From: Pseudonocardia sp. MH-G8
GTDB taxonomy: Bacteria; Actinomycetota; Actinomycetes; Mycobacteriales; Pseudonocardiaceae
Length of the DNA: 64,000 bases
Assembly (NCBI RefSeq): GCF_002262885.1
Contig: NZ_NKYF01000003.1
Span: forward strand, 190,382 to 254,381
Direction of reading: 5' to 3'
Shown: piece by piece, positions 1-10,500 of the stretch
Position numbering within the stretch: the first letter of the stretch is position 1
How the letters are laid out: each line of letters begins with the position of its first letter
Translations under genes and position numbers: made by a program
The notes under the pieces: generated by a model
What the model saw: only the letters and a program-made list of their open reading frames with translations
Told to the model about the DNA's origin: nothing
Databases searched by the model: none

Positions 1-639
1 ACCGACGTTGTAGCTACCCCGGTTGTAACTACCCACGTTCCCGCTGCCGACGTTGGAGTCGCCGACGTTGCCGTTGCCCCGGTTGCGGTTGCCCCGGTTC
101 CGGCTCCCGAAGTTCCCGTTGCCGATGTTGTAGCTACCGACGTTGCCGTTGCCCCGGTTCCCGTTACCCCGGTTGCCGTTGCCCCGGTTGCTGTCACCGA
201 CGTTGCGGTTGCCCTGGTTGTTGCTGCCCCGGTTCCCGTGGCCCTGGTTGTTGTTGCCGTGGTTGTTGTTGCCCCGGTTGGCGTTGCCGGTGTTCCCGTT
301 CCCGAGGTTGTTGTCGCCGACGTTCCCGCTGCCCCGGTTGCGGTGGCCGCGGTTGCGGTCGCCGACGTTGCCGTTGCCGGCATTGCCGTTGCCGAGGTTG
401 CGGTCGCCCTTGTTGCCGGTACCTCGGTTGAGGTCGCCCCGGTTGCGGTGGCCGACGTTGCGCTTGCCGACGTTGTGGTTCCCGATGTTGAGGTCACCGA
501 CGTTGTGATCGCCGACGTTCTGGTCACCGACGTTGTGGTCGCCGCGGTTGAGGTCGCCCCGGTTGTGGTCGCCCACGTTGAGGTTGCCGACGTTGTAGTC
601 ACCGGTGTTGCCGTCGCCGACGTTGCCGACGCCGACGTT
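1..639 (-). repeat. NxGxx pentapeptide-like repeat tract of gene C
   Basis: In the gene C frame this stretch reads as about 42 consecutive five-residue units Asn-x-Gly-x-x, such as NVGDY, NRGDL and NIGNH, without interruption to the window edge. The underlying 15-bp units vary at most positions but keep AAC and GGC. The pattern matches the pentapeptide_2 family seen in mycobacterial PPE-MPTR proteins, which is expected to form an extended beta-helix. The tract begins abruptly right after the last cysteine pair. Confidence 0.85.
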
Positions 640-3600
640 CATCTCCTCCTTGACCGTGCCGGTGCACCCGATGCCGCAGCCGACCAGCACCGCGTTCATC
701 CGGGAGTTGCCCGACGGTCCGCTGCGCGGCTGCACCGCGGCCGGCTGCTCGGTGACGGCGTCGTCGATGACGAACTCCGGGGCGCTGGAGGCCTGGGACG
801 TGGTCTGGCCGATGCAGCCGCCGCCCCCGGCGACCGTGCAGGCAGCCGTGCTGTTCGAACCGCGACGCCGCTCGCTCACCCCGAGATCGATCGCACTGGT
901 CTCGCCGGCCGCCCGGCCGCCGCACGAGAGGGAGCCGACGGGGCAGCGGCTGTCGGCTCTCGAGCGCGAGACGCTGACCGGTCCGGAGACGTGCACCGGC
1001 CCGTGAGCGGTCATCACCGGTTCGTTGCGGTCCTGCACCAGCGTGTCGGTGTCGGCACTGCATCTGCCGCCCGCGCCCCGGGTCTCGCAGGACGTCGTGC
1101 CGACGCTGTCGCGGTAGGCGACGTCGCCGGACGCGGAGCCGGTCGTGGCACTCGCCGCCCGGCCCGAGCAGTCGGCGGTCTGGCAGGCGACCTGCGCGTG
1201 CGCCTCGCTCCACGCGATCAACGGGCCGGTGTCGCCGGTCGAGGTCGTCTTCTCGTTCTCCTCAGCCGGAGGCGGTGCCTGGGGGTCTGTGGACTGAGCG
1301 GAGCGGACCCCGGCCGCGGCGGCGCGGGTGGTCGACTCGGCCGTACGCGCGGCGAGCCACTCCTCGGCGGCGGTCGACTCGTGGTTGTTGCTCACACGTG
1401 AGGTGGAGTCCGACACGCAGCCGGTGGCGTTGGCCTCGCAGCTCGACGTCCCGGTGGTCTCGCGGACCGGGGCAGCCCCGCCGCCGGCTGCGACCCCGGT
1501 GCCCGTGGCCCGGGTGGCGCTCGCGCCCGTGCCGCCGCAACCGACGACACCCGTGCAGTCGACCACCGAAGCGGCGGAGGCGGTGCCGGTCGACCGGGCG
1601 CCGGTGGCGCTCGATCCGGACGCCTGGTCGAACGGGTCGCTGTGGTCGGCCGCGTTGTCCGCCACGGCATGGCTGTCGGCGTGGCAGGCCCCTGCGGTGA
1701 CCGTGCAGCTGGACTCAACCCCACCGAGCCGCTCGACGCCCGTTGCGCCGCCCGCCTCCGCGCTCGTCGTCGTCGAGCCCTCGCCCGTGCAGCCGGCCAC
1801 GCCCTCGCAGTCGACGCTCGTTCCCGTCGTGCTCGACGCGAACGCGTCGCCGTCCGACAGCACCGAGGCGCCGTCCGAGTCGTCGCCGGTCCGGGACTCC
1901 TCGATCGCGGACTCGGTACCGGTGCGGCTCTCGGACTCACACCCACCGCCGCGGACCGCGCACGACGCGGAGCCCGTGCTGCCGCGGCTCGCCCCGGCCG
2001 CCAGCCCGCTCGCAGCCCCGCTCGTCGCGGTCGTCCCGCGGCCCGAGCAGTCCGCCGCGTCGCAGTCGACCTCGACGGAAGCCGCGCTGTCGGTCTCGAC
2101 GCCGTCGTCCGCCCCGTCGACCTCGGACTCCGCCACCGCACGGCACGCGCCGCCCGAGACCGTGCAGCCCGCGTCGGACTTCGCGGCCGATGTCGGAGCT
2201 GCCGTCCCTGCCCTCACCGTGTCCGCGGTAGCGGACTCGCGGTCCGCGCCGGTCGAGCCGGCCGCCGAGCCGGTGCACCCGGCACCGCAGTCGACCTCGG
2301 CCTCGGCCCGCGCCTCACCGTCCTCGTCCAGCTCCACGGAGCTGGACGTCGCACAGGCGCCGCCCTGGCACCGCGCCGACCCGCTGCCCGATGCGCCGCT
2401 GCGGATGTGCTCGTCGCGGTCGAAGTCGTCGCGGTCGAAGTCGTCGCCGCTCAGACTCGCCAGCTGTGCCGCTGCATCGGGTCCGTCTCGCCCGTTGCCG
2501 GAACTGTCGCTCTCGCACGAGCCGCCTGCGCTGTCGCACTCGGCGGACGCCTGGTCCGGCTCGGCCCGGGAACGCTGCGCGCAGTCGCCGGTGCAGCGCG
2601 CCGACGCCTGCGTGGCCGTTCCGTCCTCGTTGCGGCTCGAGGCCGCGCTCTCGCAGGCGCCGGACGCGTCGCACGACGCCGACGCCTCGTTGTCGCCCGA
2701 TTCCGAGGACGCCCCGCAGCCGGACAGACCCGATATGCCCACGCACCGGTCGGAGTCGCGCTCGCCGTCGGCGTTCTCGGTCGCGGCGCCGCACTCGACG
2801 AACACGCCGCTCGACCCGCACCCGGAGACCGATCCCTCGCCCTCCAGGTCGTCCTCGGACACCGCGTCCGGGTCGTGCCCGGTGGCCTCCATCAGCTCGT
2901 CGGTGGCGTCGTACACGTCGTCGCGCTGCGCCTCGAACTCGTCGACGTCGCGCTCGTGCGCCTTCTCGCGGGTCGTGCCCGACGAGGCCTGCTCCTCCTT
3001 GGCGGCCAGTTCCTGTTCCCTCTCGGAGAGGTCCCGGTGCCCGTCGACGACCTCGTCGATCAGATCGGCCCGATCGGACGACAGCCGCTCCCGATCCGCC
3101 TCGACCTGCCTCTCCAGCTTCCTGTGTGCCGCCGCCTGCTCGGCGTACTCGGCCCCGGTGGAGGTGCCCGACGCGACGTCCTTCTTCGCCCGCTCGAGCT
3201 TCCGCTCGCTGCCGTCGAGCTCGATCTCACCTTCGAGCACCCGCTCGGTCCGCTCCGCCGAGTCGTCGGACTCGCGATCGGAGTCGTCGCGATCACGGTC
3301 ATCCTCGGATGCCGACTCGCGCAGCAGGCTCATCACCACTTCGCCGGACGGAGGACCGCGGCTGTCAGCGTCCGAGTGCCGGGACGACCGCGCCGGCTCG
3401 GACCGGCGGGCGGCCCTGCTCCGCTCTCCGTCCTCACCGAGCCGGGCCCGGACCGTCCACGCGCCACCGGACGGCTCGTCCTCACCGGATGCCTGCGAGA
3501 GCGCGTCCCGCGTGGCCTCGACCGCCCGGCGCATCTCCCCCTTCCCCGCTCCGGCAGCGCTGTCGAGCGCCTCCTCCACGAGTCCGGTCACGGCGCGAGC

Positions 3601-5595
3601 GACGTCGTCGCCCTCGTCGGTGTCGCCCTCGTCGGCCCTCTCCCGGACGACGTGCGCGGTGCGCCGCCCATCGTCCTGAGCGGCCCGGTCGCGGTCGCTC
3701 TCCTCCCGATCGTGCTCGCGGACCCGTTCTCGAACGGCCTTGCGGACCGCTCCCGCGATCTCGGCCCCGCTCTCCCCTGCGCGCTCGCGCGCCCGGCCGC
3801 TCAGCTCCTCCGCGAGCTCCGTCCGGTCGCGAGATCCTCGCTCCTCGCCGCGTTCCGCGGAACGCCGTTCGAGCGCCACGCGCTCGTCACCGGTGTCCTC
3901 GCCGGCCGCGTCGGGCCGCCCCCGGTCTTCGAACCGCTCGTCATCGTCGCGGGCGGACCCGCGCCGCCCGCTGTCGCGGTCCTCACGATCCCGGTCGAGG
4001 CGACCGACGCGCTCCGCGACCTCGTCACGGATCTTCCGGACGCGCTCGTCCGCTTCCTCCGACCCCGCCCGCGCATCCCCGGCTCGGCTGCGTACCTGCG
4101 CAGCGGAACCGACCATTTTCTTGTCAGCATGCTGCGAACGGTCGCGACCGGCCTTTTCGCCGTCGTCGTCCCCCCGGTCCCGCACCTCGGACCGCCGAGC
4201 GGCCGAGTCCCGGTCCAGCGCGTCCCAGCCCGCGTCGTTCCGGTCCGCGGCGTGACGGCCCTCGGCCTCACGGCTCCCAGCGTCCCGACCGACCGCGTGC
4301 CGCCTGTCGGGCTCGCGATCCGAGGCGCTCCGGCGTCCGGCTGCCCGGTCCCCGCCGTCCGCGCCATCCCGGTCCGCGGCGCGATGTCTCGCGGCCTTCC
4401 GGCCATCGGCGTCTCGAGTCGGGGTCTCCTCGACTCCGGCGCGATCGTCCTCGGCGCGCGGGGATCCGTCAGCACCCGTGCGTGACGACGACTCGCGGTT
4501 GATCTCACGATCCGCCGCGCTGTCTCGTTCGTCGGCGCGATCGCCCTCCTCGCGAGGGTCTTCCTCACCGGGTTGCGAGCGCGAGTCCCGGTGGCCTCCG
4601 CGCTCGCGGTCGTCGCCCGAACCGCGCTCCTCCGGACGGCGCCCCCCGGAAGCGTCGACCCGTTCGGAGTCGGACCGGCTGTCGCGCTCGCTCGCCTCAT
4701 CTCGGCCGGCGCGGCCATTCGAGCCGTCCGCCGTCCGCTCCCGGGCCTCCTGCCGATCCGACGTCTCGTTCTCCGGGTCGGCTCCCCGCTCCTCCTCGGA
4801 GGCGGACTCCCTCTCGCGCTTCTCGCCCGACTCGTCCTGCGTCGAGCCCCTCTCGACCGAACCCTTGCCTCCCGAACGCTTCTCCCCGTCGGGCTCCCGC
4901 GCTCCGGACTCCTCGTCGGCCTTCTTCGCGTCGGGCTTCTTCGAACCAGGGCTTTCGTTGTCGGATTCCTGGTCCTCGTCGTTCGGCCGCTTGCCGGAGT
5001 CCTCCGCCTCGGACTTCTCCTCGTCGGAGTCCTTCTTGCTGGACTCTTTCTCGCCGGCGCCCTTCTTGTCCGACTTCTCCTTGCCCGACTCCTTCTTGCC
5101 CGACTCCTTCTTGCCCGACTCCTTCTTGCCCGACTCCTTCTTGCCCGACTCCTTCTTGCCCGACTCCTTCTTGCCCGACTCCTTCTTGCCCGACTCCTTC
5201 TTGCCCGACTCCTTCTTGCCCGACTCCTTCTTGCCCGACTCCTTCTTGCCCGACTCCTTCTTCCCGTCCGACTTCTCACCCCCCGAGTCCGACCCTCCGG
5301 ACCCGGAGTCGTCGCCGCCCGACCCTCCGTCGCCGCCGCCGCCGGCCGGCCTGATGCCACTCGCCTTCAGCAGACCCTGCTCCACCGCCGCAGCGGGCGC
5401 CGGCGCAGCCGCGACCGCCTGGGTCGCCGTCAGGAACGCCGCTCCGACCCACAGCACGACGACCGCGCCGGCGAGCGTGCAGGCCCATCGCAGCGCCTGC
5501 CACAGTCGATCCGCGAGCGAGAGTCGCAGTCGCACAGCGTCGAGGTCAGCGCGCCGAGCGGGGCCGAAGCCCGCGCCCACTGACACCACACCCAT
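1..5595 (-). CDS. Giant cysteine-rich repeat protein C, 3' end outside window (partial)
   Basis: An open frame with no stop runs from an ATG at 5595 to the left edge, 1,865 codons. The start is supported by TGGAGA seven bases upstream and by the match of its N-terminus to gene B. Residues 1 to about 65 hold a long charged n-region, one hydrophobic segment (about 38-60) and an Ala-rich exit, so it is a signal peptide or signal anchor. A Gly/Ser stretch and a GKKES tract follow (about 85-180), then a strongly charged Asp/Glu/Arg/Ser region to about residue 900 that includes helical segments. Cysteine pairs of the form Cx(3-8)C occupy about 925-1650 (19 pairs), and NxGxx pentapeptide-like repeats the rest. 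The stretch around 2690-2960 aligns clearly with gene B. I infer an exported structural or adhesive rod; no catalytic domain is visible in this part. Confidence 0.85.
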   Translation of the reverse strand, partial: MGVVSVGAGFGPARRADLDAVRLRLSLADRLWQALRWACTLAGAVVVLWVGAAFLTATQAVAAAPAPAAAVEQGLLKASGIRPAGGGGDGGSGGDDSGSGGSDSGGEKSDGKKESGKKESGKKESGKKESGKKESGKKESGKKESGKKESGKKESGKKESGKKESGKKESGKEKSDKKGAGEKESSKKDSDEEKSEAEDSGKRPNDEDQESDNESPGSKKPDAKKADEESGAREPDGEKRSGGKGSVERGSTQDESGEKRERESASEEERGADPENETSDRQEARERTADGSNGRAGRDEASERDSRSDSERVDASGGRRPEERGSGDDRERGGHRDSRSQPGEEDPREEGDRADERDSAADREINRESSSRTGADGSPRAEDDRAGVEETPTRDADGRKAARHRAADRDGADGGDRAAGRRSASDREPDRRHAVGRDAGSREAEGRHAADRNDAGWDALDRDSAARRSEVRDRGDDDGEKAGRDRSQHADKKMVGSAAQVRSRAGDARAGSEEADERVRKIRDEVAERVGRLDRDREDRDSGRRGSARDDDERFEDRGRPDAAGEDTGDERVALERRSAERGEERGSRDRTELAEELSGRARERAGESGAEIAGAVRKAVRERVREHDREESDRDRAAQDDGRRTAHVVRERADEGDTDEGDDVARAVTGLVEEALDSAAGAGKGEMRRAVEATRDALSQASGEDEPSGGAWTVRARLGEDGERSRAARRSEPARSSRHSDADSRGPPSGEVVMSLLRESASEDDRDRDDSDRESDDSAERTERVLEGEIELDGSERKLERAKKDVASGTSTGAEYAEQAAAHRKLERQVEADRERLSSDRADLIDEVVDGHRDLSEREQELAAKEEQASSGTTREKAHERDVDEFEAQRDDVYDATDELMEATGHDPDAVSEDDLEGEGSVSGCGSSGVFVECGAATENADGERDSDRCVGISGLSGCGASSESGDNEASASCDASGACESAASSRNEDGTATQASARCTGDCAQRSRAEPDQASAECDSAGGSCESDSSGNGRDGPDAAAQLASLSGDDFDRDDFDRDEHIRSGASGSGSARCQGGACATSSSVELDEDGEARAEAEVDCGAGCTGSAAGSTGADRESATADTVRAGTAAPTSAAKSDAGCTVSGGACRAVAESEVDGADDGVETDSAASVEVDCDAADCSGRGTTATSGAASGLAAGASRGSTGSASCAVRGGGCESESRTGTESAIEESRTGDDSDGASVLSDGDAFASSTTGTSVDCEGVAGCTGEGSTTTSAEAGGATGVERLGGVESSCTVTAGACHADSHAVADNAADHSDPFDQASGSSATGARSTGTASAASVVDCTGVVGCGGTGASATRATGTGVAAGGGAAPVRETTGTSSCEANATGCVSDSTSRVSNNHESTAAEEWLAARTAESTTRAAAAGVRSAQSTDPQAPPPAEENEKTTSTGDTGPLIAWSEAHAQVACQTADCSGRAASATTGSASGDVAYRDSVGTTSCETRGAGGRCSADTDTLVQDRNEPVMTAHGPVHVSGPVSVSRSRADSRCPVGSLSCGGRAAGETSAIDLGVSERRRGSNSTAACTVAGGGGCIGQTTSQASSAPEFVIDDAVTEQPAAVQPRSGPSGNSRMNAVLVGCGIGCTGTVKEEMNVGVGNVGDGNTGDYNVGNLNVGDHNRGDLNRGDHNVGDQNVGDHNVGDLNIGNHNVGKRNVGHRNRGDLNRGTGNKGDRNLGNGNAGNGNVGDRNRGHRNRGSGNVGDNNLGNGNTGNANRGNNNHGNNNQGHGNRGSNNQGNRNVGDSNRGNGNRGNGNRGNGNVGSYNIGNGNFGSRNRGNRNRGNGNVGDSNVGSGNVGSYNRGSYNVG
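655..2825 (-). other. Cysteine-pair array of gene C (19 Cx(n)C units)
   Basis: In frame with gene C, 19 pairs such as [14 protein letters not shown] and CEGVAGC are spaced about 35-40 residues apart in an Ala/Ser/Thr/Gly-rich, beta-prone background. The array is homologous to the longer one in gene B: the first pair of each follows the same DLEGEG/ELDGEG lead-in. Pairs close in sequence and absent elsewhere suggest local disulfides in an exported protein; that is an inference. Confidence 0.75.
5086..5265 (-). repeat. 15-bp tandem repeat coding GKKES in gene C
   Basis: Eleven perfect tandem copies of a 15-bp unit (plus-strand CGACTCCTTCTTGCC) and a twelfth imperfect one code for repeated GKKES. 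The units are identical at the DNA level, which indicates recent slippage expansion, so copy number is likely to vary between strains. It sits just after the membrane or signal segment, where gene B has its KSKG repeats. Confidence 0.9.
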
Positions 5596-5702
5596 GACGG
5601 AATCTCCAGACGTTCACCGCAGCACGCGGAACAGGAAGAAGGATCAGAGAGGGGCGCGCGACCGAAACGGGTACGCGAACGCCCGAGGCACGGGGATCCG
5701 CT

Positions 5703-5728
5703 GCACGTCACGCCTGAGGCAGTGACCC
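5703..5728 (-). promoter_or_regulatory. 26-bp conserved upstream block (shared with gene B)
   Basis: This block matches 22 of 26 bases with 44662-44687, and lies 108 bases above the gene C start against 103 for gene B. On the gene strand it contains a GCC-N3-GGC core followed by a CGNGACGTGC-type end. Similar position and identity upstream of two paralogous starts, in otherwise diverged DNA, argue for a promoter or regulator site. Confidence 0.55.
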
Positions 5729-5767
5729 GCTGCGCGGCCGTTCCGCACCGGGCCTCGCTGCGCACCA

Positions 5768-5786
5768 GTTGCGACACGTCAGCAAC
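5768..5786 (-). promoter_or_regulatory. 19-bp inverted repeat operator candidate upstream of gene C
   Basis: On the gene strand it reads GTTGCTGACGTGTCGCAAC, a perfect five-base inverted repeat GTTGC/GCAAC around nine bases. Gene B has the same element at 44743-44761 with 17 of 19 bases identical and a similar distance to the start (173 against 184 bases). A dimeric regulator site is the natural reading. Confidence 0.55.
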
Positions 5787-6081
5787 CAGCACAGCCCAGC
5801 GAGGGCAGCGATGAGACTGCAGGCACCGCACGTACGACCGACGCCGCGCGGATGACCTACCGATGCCTTCTTGGTGACATCTCGGTGGCGCAGCTCCCGC
5901 CGGCCCCTCGGGCGCCTGGCCGCCGGAGGGCGACCGGCATCGCGCGGGGCCTCGTCGTCAGGTACTGCCGCGAGGACCGTGACGTGATCACCAGTTCGGT
6001 GCAGGAACGGCCGGATATCGCCGCCTTTGCACCAAGCCGACGATCACGGACGGTGGAGCGTTCCGCTGAACCCGCTCGCCG

Positions 6082-6099
6082 TGGTCGCTGAACCGACCA
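6082..6099 (-). terminator. Small hairpin downstream of the TetR gene
   Basis: TGGTCG-CTGAAC-CGACCA forms a perfect 6-bp stem with a 6-base loop, 46 bases beyond the TetR stop codon. There is no U-tract, so it is at best a weak terminator. Confidence 0.25.
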
Positions 6100-6145
6100 G
6101 ATCACGCCGGGCCGCCCGTCGAATTTCGTCGGATGCTCGGTACGC

Positions 6146-6739
6146 CTAGACCGGGGAGGCGGAGGCGGCAAGGAGCGGATGCACGGTTGCGACGACCATT
6201 CGGCCGGCGTCGTCGATCTGCACCCGATCGGCGCGGACCTCGGCGGCTGCGCCGTGCAGAATCTGGTGGATCACGCTGACGAGCCAGGTGACCGGCAGGT
6301 CGGTGCGGAACACGCCCTGGGCCTGGCCGCGACGCAGGAGTTCCTCGACGCGCGCCGCGGGACCGGCGTGCAGCTCCCGGATCCGTGCAGCGGGCAGGGT
6401 GTGCTGGGCGGCGGTCAGCAGCGCGATCGACTCGGCGATCAGGGACCAGCTCGACTCGAGCAGCCGGGTCACCGCGTGCCGCGCATCCCCGGTCAGATCC
6501 ACCGCCGAGAGCGTCCGTTCGCCGGCCCGCAGGCCGTCGACCACCGCGGCCTCGACCAGCTCGGCCCGACTGGAGAAGTGGCCGTAGAGCGTCATCCGCC
6601 CCACCCCGGCGGCTCGGGCGATGTCGTCGATCGTCGCCTCCGGGTCGGCGCCCAGGCTGCCTCGTGCCGCGGAGACGATGCGGGCGATGTTGCGTTCGGC
6701 GTCCGCACGCCGGCGCGGACGGGCGTCAGCGGTGGCCAT
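6146..6739 (-). CDS. TetR-family transcriptional repressor
   Basis: The 197-residue product has the TetR layout. An N-terminal DNA-binding domain carries the helix-turn-helix ATIDDIARAAGVGRMTLYGHF (about residues 37-57), with the usual TLYxHF recognition helix, followed by a helical ligand-binding C-terminal domain. The length is typical. The frame extends upstream, but the ATG at 6739 is preferred because it starts the family homology and the upstream part would overlap the divergent gene. A TAGGAT sequence ends seven bases before this ATG, so the transcript is probably leaderless. A perfect palindrome (6759-6774) lies between this gene and the divergent DedA-family gene. I infer autorepression and control of that gene. 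The ligand is unknown. Confidence 0.9.
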   Translation of the reverse strand: MATADARPRRRADAERNIARIVSAARGSLGADPEATIDDIARAAGVGRMTLYGHFSSRAELVEAAVVDGLRAGERTLSAVDLTGDARHAVTRLLESSWSLIAESIALLTAAQHTLPAARIRELHAGPAARVEELLRRGQAQGVFRTDLPVTWLVSVIHQILHGAAAEVRADRVQIDDAGRMVVATVHPLLAASASPV

Positions 6740-6758
6740 GTTCGCGATCCTAACAACT

Positions 6759-6774
6759 TGTACGCCGACGTACA
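6759..6774. promoter_or_regulatory. Palindromic TetR operator TGTACG-N4-CGTACA
   Basis: The sequence is TGTACGCCGACGTACA, two perfect 6-bp half sites four bases apart, in the 100-bp divergent gap between the TetR and DedA-family genes. It overlaps a plausible plus-strand -35 (TTGTAC, 6758-6763; -10 TAGCGT, 6781-6786) and the minus-strand -35 region, as expected for a repressor that closes both promoters. Confidence 0.75.
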
Positions 6775-6839
6775 GGATAGTAGCGTCGGTCCCATAACTC
6801 GTACTCCATAGCGCGAGCTGTTGCCGGGGAGGTCGTGCG

Positions 6840-7574
6840 GTGCCCGAGGCCGAGGAGTCGCCGCCGACGTCCGACCAGCGCCGTCGGGCATCCGGGGGAT
6901 TCCAACGCTGGCTGCCGTGGCAGGGGCCCACCACCCGCATCGACCTGGCACTGATCGGCGCGATCCTCGGAGTCGTCGGGCTGGGACTGGCGATGAGACC
7001 GCTCAAGCCGTTCCTGCTCGCCGACCACCCGGTGCTGCTCGGGTTCGTCACCGGCGACCTGGTGGCGATCGGCGCCGGTGACGCCTTCGCCCGCATCGGC
7101 GAGGTGCCGCTCTGGCTGGTCATCGCGGCAGGGGCACTCGGGATGGTGAAGTTCGACTGGCTGACCTGGTGGGCGGGACGGCAGTGGGGCGCGGGCATCA
7201 TCAGGATGTTCACCGCAGGCGCGCACGCTCAGCGCTTCGCCGCCCGGGCCACGCGGTGGAACCCGTGGCTCCTGCGGCTCGCCGTCGTCGTCGCCGTCCT
7301 GCCCGGTATCCCGACCCCGGTGGTGTACGCGGCGGCCGGCTGGGCCCGGATGCGGCTGGGCACCTTCCTGCTGCTCGACTTCGTCGGTGCGGCACTGATG
7401 ACCGCCTCGGTCGCCGGCCTCGGCTACAGCCTCGGCCAACGGGCCGTCGACGTCGTGCTGTTGATCGACCGGTACGCCTCGATGGTCAGCCTGTCCCTGA
7501 TCGCGGTGGCGTTGCTGATCCCCGTGTTGAAGCGATGGGCAACCCGCTCGACGGTGACCGCTGAGGAGCGTTGA
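6840..7574 (+). CDS. DedA/VTT-domain family membrane protein
   Basis: The 244-residue product has a hydrophilic N-terminal 30 residues and then about five to six membrane segments. The middle carries VTT/DedA features: an FDWLTWWAGRQWG segment (residues about 105-117), LPGIPTPVVYAAAGW (about 150-164), and a following long hydrophobic helix. DedA proteins are inner-membrane lipid-handling or flippase-like proteins tied to envelope homeostasis. The GTG start at 6840 is well supported by GGGGAGG seven bases upstream. The gene is divergent from the TetR gene and probably repressed by it. Its last 89 bases overlap the 3' end of gene B on the other strand, a tail-to-tail overlap. Confidence 0.8.
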   Translation: MPEAEESPPTSDQRRRASGGFQRWLPWQGPTTRIDLALIGAILGVVGLGLAMRPLKPFLLADHPVLLGFVTGDLVAIGAGDAFARIGEVPLWLVIAAGALGMVKFDWLTWWAGRQWGAGIIRMFTAGAHAQRFAARATRWNPWLLRLAVVVAVLPGIPTPVVYAAAGWARMRLGTFLLLDFVGAALMTASVAGLGYSLGQRAVDVVLLIDRYASMVSLSLIAVALLIPVLKRWATRSTVTAEER

Positions 7575-10500
7575 AACGCACGGTCAGCAGCTCGTGCAGG
7601 CGCAGGTTGAGCTGGACCATCCCGGGTGGACCCCGCACCCGCAGGGTGGCCGACTCGGCGAAGCCGTCCGGGGTCTTCGGGTTCGCCGCCGCGACCGACA
7701 CCACCTCGTCCGGCCACCGGCCGACGTCCGGCCGGACCGCCGGGTCGAGGTAGGGCCGGTGTCCGGCACGCACCGCGGCGATGTCCCGGACCAGTACGTG
7801 GTCCGGCTCGCTGTCCCCGCCCCACAGCATCGCCCTCGGGGCGAGGTCCGGACGGGCGCGCAGCAGCCGGCCAAGACCGACGATCTTGTTCGCCGGCGCG
7901 TCCTCCTCCTGCGGACCCGGAAGCTTGAAGTACGAGATCGGCGTCGACCCGTGCGGCGCGACCTCCCAGCCGTAGCGGCCCACCAGGTACATCGGGTCGT
8001 CCCCGGGGATCTCCAGCTTCGTGGTGAGCAGCTCGACCGGTGAACCGGAGATCAACCCGACCGCGACACCCTGCGCCTGCCCCAGCCGGGCCAGCGACCG
8101 CAGCAACACCCCCACACCCGGCAACGCCTGCCGCTCTCCTGGGAGCAACGCCGCAAGGTCCTCGTGACCGTCACCGAGATCGATGTGGGTGAACGTCTCG
8201 TCGAAATCCCAACCCACGAGCGCGTCAGGCGCCTGCGTGACCACCCTCGCCACCGCCGCGTCGATCTCCTCCTCGGTGGAGAACCGCCAGCCGTGCTCCC
8301 ACTCCGGCATCCGCGCGGCCAGCTCGCCGTACAGCTCGTGGAGCCGGTCCCGCGCCGTCGTCAACTGCCGGGCCGCCCTCCGGCGCTGCGCCCCCGGAGC
8401 CGACGCCCACAACCGCTCATCGGCCGCTTCGAACGCCCGGGAAGCGCGCTCCAGCCGCACCGGCAACGGCGGGCCGCGGATCGGCAACAACCGTTCCGCC
8501 CACCGCCGCAGCGCGGCAGCCACCGCCGCGCGCCTGCTCCAGAGCAGAGCAGCAGCCCCGACCGCAACCGCCACGCCGACCGCCATCGGCCCGTGCTCGG
8601 CCAGGCCTGGCCACCACCCCGCGAGGTTCCCCGACCAGAGCACGGCAGCCGGCACCAGAACGGACTGCAGCGCGCCACCGCTCGCCCCGGTTTCCGGCGC
8701 ATGACCGGTCAGCTCGTTCCACGCGTCCTGCCACCGCGCGGCGAAGCGGGGGTGCAGGTTCAGGTCGGACACGCCCTCGACCGGGACCCAGCGGATGTCG
8801 TCGCTCTCGTCGGTCGGTGTCGGCCTCAGCAGTTCGTCGGTCTCGGCATGCACCCAGGTGTACTTCCAGTTGCTGTGGTCGTCGTCGACGTACTGCCGAC
8901 CGGTCAGCCGGTACTGGCCGGAACGGATCCCCGACTCCTCCTCGGCCTCTCGCTGAGCCGCCTGCACCGGGGTCTCACCCTCGTCGATCCCGCCACCCAA
9001 CAGGCCCCACGTCCCAGCGTGCTGATTGAGCCCGGACCGAAGCTGCATCAGCACCCGCACACCGTCATTCGCACGGTGCGTCAGCAACAGACCAGCCGCT
9101 CCCTCGCGACCCCAATGGATCTCGCCACAGACCGCGCAGTGCATGAATTCGACGAGCTCTGCCGAGCCGTCGCCGTCCGTGCGGGGCTTGTCGGTCGATG
9201 GCGCACCCTTGCGTTCGTTCCCGGTCTCGTGCGCCGGATCCCGACGTTCCGCGTCGACCGGTTCCGCCAACATCCCGCGGTCCCGCAGGACCCCCGACAT
9301 CGGCCGTCCACCCAGCCAGTTCCCGTCGTAGAACGGCTGCACCCACGCACCGGAATCCTGGGTCACACGGCGATCCGACTCACGAATCAGCGGGCCGTAC
9401 TCGGGATGGCCGCGAAGCCACGAGACGAACGCCGACCACTCCCACCCACCGGCCACGATGTCGGCCACCGACAACGTGCGCGTGTACTCCACCGAGGCGG
9501 CCGCAAAGCCCAACGCGGCCTGCACCTCCACAGGATCCAACGAGCTCGCGAACACCCTCAGCTCGAACGTCGCCTCGTTCCGGGTGTTGATCGCCCTGCG
9601 CTTCGACCCGCCACGCGAACCCAGGGCGTAGTCCCTGACATCCCGCCGGTCCAGCTCGGTGAACCTGGCGTACTTGACGGAGTTCCGGCGGGCCACCGCC
9701 GCCACCTGGCCCGGGTTGCGGTGGATGAACTTCATCCACCGATAGACGTGCGCCGGCGAGTCGAACCCTGCTCGGCTGATGTGCACGTGGATTCCCAGCT
9801 CACCGTCGACGCCGGCGCCCGAACTCCGTAGCTCGTCGAGCAGCCCCCATGGGAAATGCCGCATCGCCCACGGGTACGACATGGGGTGCGTGACGATCTC
9901 GAACCCGTGTTCGATCGACAGGTCCCTCTTGAGATATCCCAGACCGCTCAGCCGCCGATCCGCGTGGAGCGCGATCTTCGCATGCCCGTCGAGCGGGGTG
10001 TTGATCTCCAGTTCCAGGCCGAGATACAGCGGCCCGGCACCGTAGAACACCGGCTCCGGCTTGTAGTACGGCGCCTCGACCACCCGGTCCGCAAGTACCT
10101 GCACCGGTACCGCTTCCGCTTCCGCACTCTCACCAGCCCGCCCGAACCGCGAACGCATCCGGTCGGCTGCCGCGGAAAGACCGCTGCGCACCTGGACGGC
10201 AAGCCCACGACGGGTGGCCGACGCGGCGACGTACTCCGCCGCCAGATCCGCGGCGTTGGCGTCGTGCCGGGTACCGGAGTGCTCGTCACCGTCGACGTGG
10301 AAGTCCAGCTCGTGCCACAGCAGCCGGTGCCACCAAGCGGCGAACCGCGGATCGTCGGCGATCAACCGCTCCACCGTCCGCGCCACCCGCACCGGTATCA
10401 CGATCACCCCACCGGGGGCGTGCACCGCGTGCCGCCACCCGAACGCGAGCAGCACACCGCCATCACCCAGGTCGTCGTCGATGACCCGCACCAGCCCGAT

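Larger units (their letters stand above)
5596..6145. other. Upstream region of gene C, no convincing gene
   Basis: This stretch separates the start of gene C from the stop of the TetR gene. Short frames on both strands (79 and 104 codons) overlap each other antisense, lack ribosome-binding sites and resemble nothing, so I do not call them. The region contains the two elements conserved upstream of gene B (5703-5728 and 5768-5786) and is presumably the gene C promoter and leader. Confidence 0.7.

Noticed and set aside
143..4502. Plus-strand frames opposite gene C, including one of 947 codons
   Set aside because: They read as Arg/Ala/Val-rich or repeat-mirrored sequence. The minus frame carries the signal segment, the cysteine pairs and the paralogy to gene B.
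5086..5265. CRISPR-like short tandem repeats
   Set aside because: The 15-bp units are contiguous, have no spacers and code for GKKES in frame. The same argument applies to the 42-bp units at 44014-44283.
5852..6171. Small frames in the region between gene C and the TetR gene
   Set aside because: The plus (79 codons) and minus (104 codons) frames overlap each other, have no ribosome-binding site and no recognisable domain.
6740..7213. N-terminal extension of the TetR frame to 7213
   Set aside because: It would overlap the DedA-family gene antisense for more than 300 bases and swallow the operator; the TetR homology begins after the ATG at 6739.
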